Source: F1-120-MAGs118 sp013360535
Lineage (GTDB): Bacteria > Planctomycetota > UBA1135 > GCA-002686595
Length of the DNA: 64,000 nt
Assembly: GCA_026647215.1 (NCBI GenBank)
Contig: JAPKHC010000001.1
Span: 372,001 to 436,000, forward strand
Reading direction: 5' to 3'
Shown here: positions 58,101 through 64,000 of the stretch, piece after piece
Position numbering within the stretch: the stretch's first letter is position 1
Layout of the letters: the number at the start of each line of letters is the position of its first letter
Position numbers and translations under genes: made by a program
The notes under the pieces: generated by a model
Told to the model about the DNA's origin: nothing
The model's input: only the letters and a program-made list of their open reading frames with translations
The model's database searches: none

Positions 58101-58590
58101 TGTTGAGCGCGTACAGGCTCGCGACCGCCTTGCGCGTCTGCGCGACCTCCTGGATCAGGTAGCGCGCGAGCACCGGCAGCGTGCCGCCCATCATCACCGC
58201 CGGCGCCATCACGACCACGAGCGCCAGCACGAGGCGCAGCACGAGCTTGAGGCCCGGTTGCTCGAACGTCGCGGCCGCCATGCTCTCGTACAACGCGCCC
58301 GCGCCCTTGGTGAGGAACGGCAGGACGAGGCAATACAGGCCGATCAGCACCTCGAGCGCCACGTAGACCTTGAGCGGCCGCTCGCGCTTGTCCGAGCGCC
58401 GCCCGAACCACACGGCGCCGATGGCGAGGCCGCCCATGAACACCGCCAGCACCACCGCGTGGGCCTTGGCCGTGCTGCCCGTGAGGTTGGCGAGCAGCTT
58501 GGCCCACACGACCTCGTGCATGAGGCCGGCGAGGCCGGAGAGGAAGAGCGCGAGGAGCACGAGTCCTCGCTGGCGCGATTGCGTGGCCAT
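55126..58590 (-). CDS. Fused membrane transporter-like, spermidine-synthase-like and TPR protein
   Basis: The 1154-residue protein has about twelve membrane helices in residues 8-480 (LVLLALFLSGLAGLMHEVVWAKLL, the fused MFS/spermidine synthase start), then a spermidine/spermine-synthase fold around 600-830: NVMVIGHGSGVTTGAI, VEISKAVLDADKLF, THIYLDDARTFLRTVPRKYDLIVSQPSNPWIAGIGSLFT. The nucleotide-binding strand and DxxSQPSNPW loop are family-like, but the two Asp of authentic aminopropyltransferases are not clearly placed. A TPR region (about 940-1110) and a Pro-rich tail complete it. Fused spermidine-synthase-like membrane proteins are common, with unproven activity. The ATG at 58590 is preferred over 58668 because the first helix starts next to it. 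Confidence 0.8.
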   Translation of the reverse strand: MATQSRQRGLVLLALFLSGLAGLMHEVVWAKLLANLTGSTAKAHAVVLAVFMGGLAIGAVWFGRRSDKRERPLKVYVALEVLIGLYCLVLPFLTKGAGALYESMAAATFEQPGLKLVLRLVLALVVVMAPAVMMGGTLPVLARYLIQEVAQTRKAVASLYALNNIGAVLGSGAAGFYLLPELGIWSALGVASTMNFVAAGLVWLADSRMQFVAAEESKPTATLEGPQYTAGQFRATLWALALSGFAAMGYEIVFLRLIGLGFGSSNNSFTVMLMCFITGIGIGSWIVSLVNVKRPLWWLAASQVAVLVSLIAITPLMERLPYVISSLRTELLVFANPEDQIPSGQVPWGYELFLAGQAGYCFLMLLLPTICIGFGFPLVSQIQARSAANIGGTVGNTYAWNTIGNVLGVIVTSLVLMPLGGVDGSFHFNLVLNGVAILLLLGAATDASAFARGLAGLSATAAAALYAMYGFVAHPIEGVQPMDAAATSGRTQPIWARTLRQSEGHLRLRKGPPAEADELMLARHPASSFDWWKKKHLQDPSPKAAGWDEFYLDEDADASVMGVRRERLAAIYINSKGDASTGPLDMITFLLSGHIPMFFLPGQVTEAAKRNVMVIGHGSGVTTGAISIYDEVERIDVVEISKAVLDADKLFTHANHQVLSNPKTHIYLDDARTFLRTVPRKYDLIVSQPSNPWIAGIGSLFTIDFFEDCRDRLTDDGIMMVWFHHYEQSNETIQLITRTIHQVFPHVECFLTVESDTIGLASMKPLPVDFQRMEALFDRPEIRGDLARVGVYNLAGLLAYHGVNARHFAAAVGEGPINTDDHQRLEYLGARNMFLGRNADLLEKDAGFDPLPEGGTDWLFDRYTHWRNEQKEPLHVDEMRPTLASVENILTREHRLAIELRQRVQSVTDQGTPSKPSRGLRVPIEQMGFSESFNWSQFVKAAEGPEAALPFLQHAVALEPKNSGASVTLAQAYDQLGRGEECVNTLLKLMEAGTTRTDAKLVLARLAIKAQQIDQARQLLEQLVEYEDNGDALMLLGEIVGQKGNYAQAKEYFRRTILRDWKLRQWQASMNYTQILRMEAEGLPLGDTAGRTKLLKEALSEIRYALYHNPGQNDLLQQEANLQMQLAVLAGTPGPQPQAPAGTPPGQTPVPAGK

Positions 58591-58733
58591 CGTGGGGGCG
58601 GTGGGCGGCTTGGGGAGGGACGGGTCGGTCGAAACGAAAGGCCGTGCGAGGCTACCAAGTCGCCGCACAGCGGTGGAGCGCGAGCGGCGAGCCAGATGCT
58701 CTCACGGCTCCGCTCGTGCTAAATTGCCCCGCC

Positions 58734-59084
58734 ATGTCGACCTCCGCGACGAAGCAACTCGACACTTTTTCCAACCCGGCCCCGCAGCGCGACTACGAGA
58801 TCCGCTTCGAATGCCCGGAATTCACGTGCCTGTGCCCCAAGACCGGCCAGCCTGACTTCGCCACGATCCGCATCCGCTACGTGCCCGACCAGCTGTGCGT
58901 CGAGCTCAAGAGCCTCAAGCTCTACCTGTGGAGCTTCCGCAACGACGGCGCCTTCCACGAGGCCGTCACCAACCGGATCCTCGACGACCTCGTGCGCGCC
59001 ACCCAGCCGCGCAAGATGACCGTCGTCGGCGACTTCTACGTGCGCGGCGGCATCACGACCGTCGTCGAGGCGAGCTACCCCTGA
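58734..59084 (+). CDS. queF: NADPH-dependent preQ0 reductase QueF
   Basis: QueF reduces 7-cyano-7-deazaguanine to preQ1 for queuosine in tRNA. The 116-residue protein is the unimodular (B. subtilis-type) form. The nucleophile Cys34 and Asp41 sit in FTCLCPKTGQPDFATI, followed by ELKSLKLYLWSFRNDGAFHE with Glu57, Ser60, Lys62, His75 and Glu76, the substrate and NADPH-binding set. All catalytic residues are in place. TAAATT (58720-58725), nine bases before the ATG, is a -10 element. No other queuosine gene is adjacent. Confidence 0.95.
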   Translation: MSTSATKQLDTFSNPAPQRDYEIRFECPEFTCLCPKTGQPDFATIRIRYVPDQLCVELKSLKLYLWSFRNDGAFHEAVTNRILDDLVRATQPRKMTVVGDFYVRGGITTVVEASYP

Positions 59085-59087
59085 ACG

Positions 59088-60104
59088 TCAGCGGGCATGC
59101 AGCGCACGCGCGAGGCGCGGGAAGAGCAGGTTGTAGCGTTCGGAGAGGCCGCGGTGGCCGCCGTCGTGCTCTTCGTGCGTGAAACCGACGCCGAGGGAGC
59201 GCAACTTCGTGGTCAGCTTGCGCAGGCCCCACTGCAGGTGGAACTCGTCGCGCAGGCCGCACTCGAGGTGCAGGAATTCGAGCGAACGCAGGGCGTCGGC
59301 GTTGCGCTCGCAGGCGAACAGCGGGTCGTGCTCGAGCCAGCGCGCCCAGACGTCGGCACGGCGCGTGCCGTCGCGCAGGTCCATCGGCAGGTCGAAACCG
59401 AGCGGCGAAGCTGGGTTGGGCGAGTAGCAGCTCGCCATCGCGAGTACGTTGAGCACCGCGTGGCGGTCGCCGTCGAGTGAGGGCTTGCGCGCGAAGTCCT
59501 CGAGGAACCGCGCCGGATCGCCGCCGAAGGGCACGAGGCCACGCAGGCAGGCGTACAGCTCGGGCCCGAAACAGGCTTCGAAGTCGCAATCGCCCGAGAG
59601 CGACGCGGCGATCGGGAACGTGCGCGGGTGGCGCATCGCGAGCGTGAGCGCGCCGAAGCCGCCCGAGGACTTGCCGACGACGGCGCGGCGGCCGGGGCGC
59701 GTCGGGAAACGCTCGTCGACGAGCTGCACGAGCTCTTCCGCGACGTACGTGCCGAAGTCCCCGTTCCAGGCGCTGTCGACGTACTGGCTGCCGCCGAGTT
59801 TCGTCCACGCGTCCGGCATCACGACGATCACGGGCGCGCACTCGCCGCGTGAGATGCGTTCGTCGAGCTGAGCGATCACGCCGCGACGCCACGGATGCGC
59901 CTCGAGGAAGTCCTCCGGCCGACCCGTGTAGCTCGCGAGCAGGAACACGACCGGCAGGCGCTCGCCCGCGGCTCCCGGCGGCAAGTACACCGGCAGCGTG
60001 CGCACGTGCGGCTCGCCCGCGGGATTGCCGCGCAGGACGTCGCTCTCGACGGCGTGCAGCTCGACGCGGCCGGAGAACGCGAAGGATCCGTAGGCAGGGA
60101 CCAT
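59088..60104 (-). CDS. Alpha/beta hydrolase, esterase D/S-formylglutathione-hydrolase-like
   Basis: The 338-residue protein is an esterase-type hydrolase. The nucleophile is Ser146 in VVGKSSGGFGAL, with HDGGHRGLSERY as the likely histidine region near the C-terminus. The family (putative esterase, PF00756) includes esterases of polysaccharide acyl groups and siderophore hydrolases. No signal peptide is present. The ATG lies four bases after the adenosine deaminase stop, so both are co-transcribed. The substrate is unknown. Confidence 0.8.
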   Translation of the reverse strand: MVPAYGSFAFSGRVELHAVESDVLRGNPAGEPHVRTLPVYLPPGAAGERLPVVFLLASYTGRPEDFLEAHPWRRGVIAQLDERISRGECAPVIVVMPDAWTKLGGSQYVDSAWNGDFGTYVAEELVQLVDERFPTRPGRRAVVGKSSGGFGALTLAMRHPRTFPIAASLSGDCDFEACFGPELYACLRGLVPFGGDPARFLEDFARKPSLDGDRHAVLNVLAMASCYSPNPASPLGFDLPMDLRDGTRRADVWARWLEHDPLFACERNADALRSLEFLHLECGLRDEFHLQWGLRKLTTKLRSLGVGFTHEEHDGGHRGLSERYNLLFPRLARALHAR

Positions 60105-60108
60105 CCCG

Positions 60109-61227
60109 TCAGAGCGACAGCCCGAGCTCGTCGCGCAGCTTCGCGTACCCCGGCTTGACGCGCTCGAAGATGATCTTGACGCGCTCGTCGTAGTGCAGGA
60201 ACGCGCTCTTCATGCCGTTGATCGTGATCTTCTCGAGGTCGGAGAGCGTGCAGCCGAACTGCTCGACGGCGATCGCGTACTCGTCGGTCATCGTCGTGCG
60301 GCTCATCAGCCGGTTGTCGGTGTTGAGCGTCACGCGGAAACCGCGGTCCATGTAGAAGCGGAACGGATGTTCGGCCATCGAGGGCGTCGCGCCGGTGTGC
60401 ACGTTGCTCGACAGGCAAACCTCGATCGGGATGCGGTGGTCGAGCACGTACTGCGCGAGCGCGCCGACCTTGATGACCTTGCCTTGGTAGATGACGATGT
60501 CCTCGATCAGCCGCGTCCCGTGGCCGATGCGGTGCGCGCCGCAGTACTGCAGCGCCTGCCAGATGCTCTCGGGGCCAAAACTCTCGCCGGCGTGGATCGT
60601 GATCGAGAAGTTGGCGCGCTTGACGTGCTCGAAGGCGCGCAGGTGTTCCTTGGCAGGGTGCCCCGCCTCTTCGCCGGCGAGGTCGAAGCCGACGCAGCCC
60701 TGGTCGCGGAAGCTGACGGCGAGCTCCGCGAGCTTGAAGGAGAGATCCGGCGCCTGGTTGCGCATCGCGCACACGATCAGGCCCGTGTTCACGCCGAAGT
60801 CGTTCTGGCCGCGCTGCAGGCCCTTGAGCACGGCGCGCATCACGCCGTCGAGCCCCAGCCCGCCGTCGGTGTGGAAGTGAGGAGCGAAGCGGACTTCGGC
60901 GTACACGACGCCGTCGAGCGCCATGTCCTCGCAGAACTCGTAGGCGACACGCTCGAGCGCCTCGGCCGACTGCATCACCGCGATCGTGTGGCGGAAGCCC
61001 TCGAGGTACAGGGGCAGCGAGCCACGCGCGGCGCCCGCATGGAACCACTCGGCGAGCGGCGCCTCCTCGTGGAATGGCAGGCCGTCGTAACCGATCGCGC
61101 GGGCGAGCTCGAGCACCGTGCGCGGGCGCAGGCCGCCGTCGAGGTGCTCGTGCAAGAGCACCTTCGGCACGCGCTGGATCACGGAACGGTCGGGTCGGAA
61201 GCTCGCAGCACTCTTCTTCGTGGACAT
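60109..61227 (-). CDS. add: Adenosine deaminase-like amidohydrolase
   Basis: The 372-residue protein has the adenosine deaminase motifs in order: KVLLHEHLDGGLRP (zinc ligands His26 and His28), the FAPHFHTDGG region, ITIHAGESFGPESIW (His and catalytic Glu), HRIGHGTRLIED, VCLSSNVHTGA and LNTDNRLMSRTTMTDE (zinc Asp). It deaminates adenosine or a related nucleoside in purine salvage. CTAGATT, ten bases before the ATG, is -10-like. It is followed by an esterase gene on the same strand. Confidence 0.9.
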   Translation of the reverse strand: MSTKKSAASFRPDRSVIQRVPKVLLHEHLDGGLRPRTVLELARAIGYDGLPFHEEAPLAEWFHAGAARGSLPLYLEGFRHTIAVMQSAEALERVAYEFCEDMALDGVVYAEVRFAPHFHTDGGLGLDGVMRAVLKGLQRGQNDFGVNTGLIVCAMRNQAPDLSFKLAELAVSFRDQGCVGFDLAGEEAGHPAKEHLRAFEHVKRANFSITIHAGESFGPESIWQALQYCGAHRIGHGTRLIEDIVIYQGKVIKVGALAQYVLDHRIPIEVCLSSNVHTGATPSMAEHPFRFYMDRGFRVTLNTDNRLMSRTTMTDEYAIAVEQFGCTLSDLEKITINGMKSAFLHYDERVKIIFERVKPGYAKLRDELGLSL

Positions 61228-61289
61228 GTCCGGAATCTAGGGAGGAAGCGCGCGCTTTTCCTGCCCAAACCTGCGCAGACGGCGCAGCG

Positions 61290-61319
61290 TTGGACCCCGG
61301 GAGCGCGCGCGCCTATCCT
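61290..61319 (+). promoter_or_regulatory. Promoter of gltX
   Basis: TTGGAC (61290-61295), 18 bases and TATCCT (61314-61319), followed by CTTGCGCCCCC. It lies 48 bases before the GTG start. Confidence 0.45.
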
Positions 61320-61367
61320 CTTGCGCCCCCAAGCTCCCGCCTGGGGCGTTCGAAAGAGGATCTCCGC

Positions 61368-62846
61368 GTGTCCAAGCCGCCCCGCGTCCGTTTTGCTCCC
61401 AGCCCGACCGGCAAGCTCCACATCGGTGGCGCCCGCACGGCGCTCTTCAACTGGGCCTACGCGCGCCGCCACGGCGGCCAGTTCCTCCTGCGCATCGAGG
61501 ACACCGATCCCGAGCGTTCGACGAAGGAGTTCGAGCGCGCGATCCTCGAAGGCCTGCACTGGCTCGGCATCCAGTGGGACGAAGGTCCGGACATCGGCGG
61601 CCCTTGCGGCCCGTACCGGCAATCGGAGAAGTACCCGCAGTACCGCGAGGTCGCGCAGCGCCTGCTCGCGTCCGGTCACGCCTACCACTGCTTCTGCTCG
61701 ACCGAGCGCCTCGACCAGCTGCGCGCCGAGCAGGAGGGGCGCAAGGAGCGGCAGGTCTACGACCGCCTGTGCGCCAAGCTCGACCCGGCCGAGTCCGCGC
61801 GCCGCGTCGCCTCGGGCGAAAAGGCGGTGGTCCGCTTTCACGTGCCGCCGGGCGAGACGGTCTGCATCGACCACATCCGCGGCGACGTGCGCTTCTCCCA
61901 CGACGAAGTCGACGACTGGGTGATGGTGCGCTCCGACGGCAGCCCGACCTACAACTTCTGCGTCGTGTGCGATGACGTCGACATGGGCATCACGCACGTG
62001 TTCCGCGGTGAGGAGCACCTCGTCAACACGCCCAAGCAGGTGCTGCTGTACCAGGCGCTCGGGCAACCGATGCCGGAGTTCGGCCACCTGCCGCTGATGC
62101 TCGGAACCGATGGCAAGAAGCTCTCCAAGCGCACGGGCGACACCGCGCTGCAGGACTACCGCGACAAGGGCTACCCGCGCGAGGCGGTGGTCAACTTCCT
62201 GTGCCTGCAGGGCTGGGCGCTCGACGGCACGAGCGTGCTGTTCTCCGTCGACCAGCTCGTGCAGCACTTCGACATCAAGGACGTGCAGAAGGCCGGCGCG
62301 ATCTTCGATCCCGAGAAGTTCCGCTGGATGGCGGGCGAGTACCTGCGCAAGGAGCCGCTCGCGACGCTCGCGGCGCACTGCACGCCGTTTGTGGTCGAGG
62401 CCGAGCTCGCGACGGCCGAGCAACTCTCCGAGAACGCGAAGTGGTTCGAGGAAGTCGTCAAGACCGAACAACCGCGCATCAACATCTACAGCGAGCTGCC
62501 CGCGCGCATCGCGTACCTCTTCCAGCCCGACGACGCTGTCGAGACCAACGACGCCGCGCTCGCGGCGGTGCGCAAGCACGCCAACGCGGCGCAGACGTTG
62601 CGCGACTACCGCGAATGGCTCGCACCGAAGGTCGCCGGTGGCATCGATGCCGCGGCGCTGCGCGACACGTCGAAGGCCTGGGCGGCCGAGAAGGGGCTCA
62701 AGCTCCCGGCCTTCTTCCAGCCCGTGCGGTTCGCCCTGAGCGGCGAGGTGCACGGCGCGGACCTGTTCGACGTGATGGCGTTGCTCGGCGCCGAGAGCGT
62801 CCTGCGGCGGCTCGAGGCCGCTGCGAACCGGCTGGCGGAGGCGTAA
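61368..62846 (+). CDS. gltX: Glutamyl-tRNA synthetase
   Basis: The 492-residue class I synthetase charges tRNA-Glu, and may also charge tRNA-Gln if GlnRS is absent. The HIGH motif appears as PSPTGKLHIGGARTALFNWA (residues 11-30) and the KMSKS loop as GKKLSKRTGDTAL around residues 249-262. LLRIEDTDPERS and THVFRGEEHLVNTPKQV are characteristic. The start is GTG 61368, with AAAGAGGA (61353-61360) as ribosome binding site. The length is normal. It is followed 71 bases later by an anti-sigma/FecR-like gene. Confidence 0.95.
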   Translation: MSKPPRVRFAPSPTGKLHIGGARTALFNWAYARRHGGQFLLRIEDTDPERSTKEFERAILEGLHWLGIQWDEGPDIGGPCGPYRQSEKYPQYREVAQRLLASGHAYHCFCSTERLDQLRAEQEGRKERQVYDRLCAKLDPAESARRVASGEKAVVRFHVPPGETVCIDHIRGDVRFSHDEVDDWVMVRSDGSPTYNFCVVCDDVDMGITHVFRGEEHLVNTPKQVLLYQALGQPMPEFGHLPLMLGTDGKKLSKRTGDTALQDYRDKGYPREAVVNFLCLQGWALDGTSVLFSVDQLVQHFDIKDVQKAGAIFDPEKFRWMAGEYLRKEPLATLAAHCTPFVVEAELATAEQLSENAKWFEEVVKTEQPRINIYSELPARIAYLFQPDDAVETNDAALAAVRKHANAAQTLRDYREWLAPKVAGGIDAAALRDTSKAWAAEKGLKLPAFFQPVRFALSGEVHGADLFDVMALLGAESVLRRLEAAANRLAEA

Positions 62847-62917
62847 GGCCCTCCCGGGGCTGGAACGCCGCTTCGGGGCGCCTCAAGGAGCGGGGGGATC
62901 GCGCCGAAAGCGACGGC

Positions 62918-63718
62918 GTGTCCTCCTCTGAAGCGAACCCCGATGTTTCCGCCTGCGAGTCCCTGCAGGCCCGCTGGCTCACGGCCGGGATCTCCGGCCA
63001 CGGGCTCGAGCTCGACGCGCGCGCGCGAGCGCATGTGGCCGAGTGCGAGGCGTGCCGCGGCGACTACCGCGCCGCGCTCGAGGTGGCGGCGCGCATCGGC
63101 CGCGAGCGGCGGCTCGCTCGCGAGGAACGCGAGCGCCACGCGCGCCGGCGCGAACGCCTGCGGCTGGCGCGCGATGCCCGGGCGCGCTTTCCGATGGGCA
63201 TGGTGCTCCGCACCGTGTTCGTTCCGGCGCTCCTGATCTTCTTCCTCGGTCGCAACCTTCCGGCGGAGGTCGAGGCGCATGCGCGCGCGATCTCCGGCAC
63301 GTACGCGCTCGGGCCTCGCACGCTCGGACCGGACGCTCCCGCGCAGCCCGTGCGCCGCGGCGACTGGATCGTCACCGACTCGCGTTCGGAAGTGGACCTC
63401 GCGCGCGGCAAGGTCGCGCGCGCCACGGTCGAGCCGGATTCGCGCGTGTGCGTCGAGGATCGCCAGCTCGACCGGCTGCTCTTCGGCGGTGGCTCGCTGC
63501 GCGTCGAGGGCACGCTGACCGTCACGACCTCGCGGGGGGTCGTCGAGCTGCTCGCCGCGAAGGCCCGCATCCGTTCGCGTGGACGCGGCGTCAGCGTTGA
63601 GCTGGAGAGCGGCACCGCGCGTCTCGTCGATGCGCTCTCGACGCGCGAGCTCGCGCCCGGTGCCGTGGGCTGGCTGGGCGACGGCCCCCCTGCGAACGAC
63701 TCCACGTCGGGGCTATAG
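62918..63718 (+). CDS. Membrane anti-sigma-like protein with FecR-type domain
   Basis: The 266-residue protein begins with a zf-HC2 anti-sigma zinc motif H39-VAE-C43-EA-C46, then a Arg-rich helical linker (RRLAREERERHARRRERLRLARDA), one membrane helix (VLRTVFVPALLIFFLG) and a FecR-like periplasmic beta domain (RRGDWIVTDSRSEVDLARGKVARATVEPDSRVCVED). This is the arrangement of cell-envelope signal transducers that restrain an ECF sigma factor. None is adjacent, so the partner is encoded elsewhere. The start is GTG 62918, where homology begins. -10 TATAGT of the next gene overlaps its stop. Confidence 0.75.
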   Translation: MSSSEANPDVSACESLQARWLTAGISGHGLELDARARAHVAECEACRGDYRAALEVAARIGRERRLAREERERHARRRERLRLARDARARFPMGMVLRTVFVPALLIFFLGRNLPAEVEAHARAISGTYALGPRTLGPDAPAQPVRRGDWIVTDSRSEVDLARGKVARATVEPDSRVCVEDRQLDRLLFGGGSLRVEGTLTVTTSRGVVELLAAKARIRSRGRGVSVELESGTARLVDALSTRELAPGAVGWLGDGPPANDSTSGL

Positions 63719-63719
63719 T
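63714..63719 (+). promoter_or_regulatory. -10 element of the metallophosphoesterase gene
   Basis: TATAGT (63714-63719) overlaps the stop codon of the preceding gene; TGCGAA (63691-63696), 17 bases upstream, is a possible -35. Confidence 0.35.
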
Positions 63720-63746
63720 CCCGCGCCCGCCGCCGGCGGGAACGCC

Positions 63747-64000
63747 GTGGAAACCCGCTCGATTCCGCCCGCTCCGGCACCCTCGGCCGGCGCTCTCCGT
63801 CAGGCTCCGCGCCGCCATTCGCTCGTGCGCCGCGCGAGCGTGCGGCTCGCCGAAGGACTGGCGGTCGCGCTCGGCGGCCGCGCCTACTACCGACGCCGGC
63901 ACCTCGCCCCTCCGGGGCTGCAGGTGCGGCACGAGCGCGTCGAACACGCCGAACTGCCTCCGGGACTCGACGGTTTCCGCGTCGTGCAGCTCTCCGACGT
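63747..64000 (+). CDS. Metallophosphoesterase, N-terminal part cut by the window edge
   Basis: Only the first 84 residues are in the window. After a Pro/Arg-rich start the sequence ends in GLDGFRVVQLSDV, which is the beginning of the YkuE/YaeI-type metallophosphoesterase fold (LSDxH metal site follows). YaeI-like enzymes hydrolyse phosphodiester or UDP-sugar-lipid substrates at the membrane. The GTG at 63747 is the probable start, 28 bases after the preceding stop. The rest of the gene lies outside the window, so its membership is tentative. Confidence 0.6.
   Translation, partial: METRSIPPAPAPSAGALRQAPRRHSLVRRASVRLAEGLAVALGGRAYYRRRHLAPPGLQVRHERVEHAELPPGLDGFRVVQLSD

Noticed and set aside
55216..58722. 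Plus-strand frame of about 1168 residues opposite the spermidine-synthase fusion
   Set aside because: Antisense shadow; no motif, and the sense protein is well supported.
1..64000. tRNA, rRNA, tmRNA or other standard RNA genes
   Set aside because: No T-arm (GGTTCGAATCC-like) plus acceptor pattern, no rRNA segment and no RNase P or SRP signature was seen in the gaps by eye. A covariance scan was not possible.

Overview
The window is a gene-dense, very GC-rich chromosomal segment (third codon positions are mostly G or C) with 47 supportable protein genes, no rRNA, tRNA, CRISPR array, insertion sequence or prophage. The protein content suggests a Gram-negative, outer-membrane-bearing bacterium of the Planctomycetota, probably near the deeply branching Poly30/Pla133-type lineages. 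This is inference, resting on two secreted proteins that share a C-terminal domain I associate with those genomes, a bacterial Pus10-like enzyme, Type IV pilin-like genes, a WaaP-type kinase, an OprO/P-type porin and GT-C membrane glycosyltransferases. Coordinates are within the window.

Region 1 (1-11 kb): a truncated menaquinone gene (mqnC); a patatin-Omp85 protein whose two catalytic residues are replaced; glyS; a tightly packed minor-pilin cluster of four genes preceded by a potentially structured leader RNA; and a secreted beta-propeller lipoprotein. Region 2 (11-21 kb): a minus-strand run encoding a polyprenyl-phosphate-mannose-type synthase, a GT39-like membrane glycosyltransferase, Lgt, an RNase HII-like protein and a FAD oxidoreductase. 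Opposite it are a Pus10-like pseudouridine synthase and a large secreted BNR-type lipoprotein. Region 3 (21-31 kb): a sulfatase-fold lipoprotein, a FabZ-like dehydratase, an alkaline-phosphatase-superfamily enzyme with a rhodanese, a KptA/Tpt1 RNA 2'-phosphotransferase with a very long Arg/Asp/Glu-repeat tail, and a WaaP-like kinase.

Region 4 (30.8-34.4 kb) is the most system-like locus: ApbE (FAD:protein FMN transferase), an outer-membrane porin, a secreted FMN-binding-domain protein carrying the covalent flavin acceptor Thr, and a four-helix His-rich membrane protein. The last three genes overlap or nearly touch, and the whole lies behind one promoter flanked by two perfect inverted repeats. 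I read it as a post-translationally flavinylated extracytosolic electron-transfer unit. Region 5 (34-46.5 kb): a giant Ser/Thr kinase-ATPase-TPR regulator divergent from cysS, a PA0069-type radical SAM protein coupled to a DUF3299 lipoprotein, an S9 peptidase, a His-rich small protein, an orphan ECF sigma factor and a YgiQ radical SAM protein. Region 6 (46.5-64 kb): a second secreted protein with the shared C-terminal domain, three more multi-helix membrane proteins (two GT-C-like), an EF-P-like protein lacking the usual KPGKG loop, a spermidine-synthase/transporter/TPR fusion, queF, an esterase, adenosine deaminase, gltX, a FecR-like protein and a truncated metallophosphoesterase.

Many genes have a CTANNNT element 10-60 bases before the start codon, often followed by a GCGC/CCC-rich stretch; this looks like the housekeeping -10 element of the organism, with short 5' leaders. 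Starts are frequently GTG and occasionally TTG.
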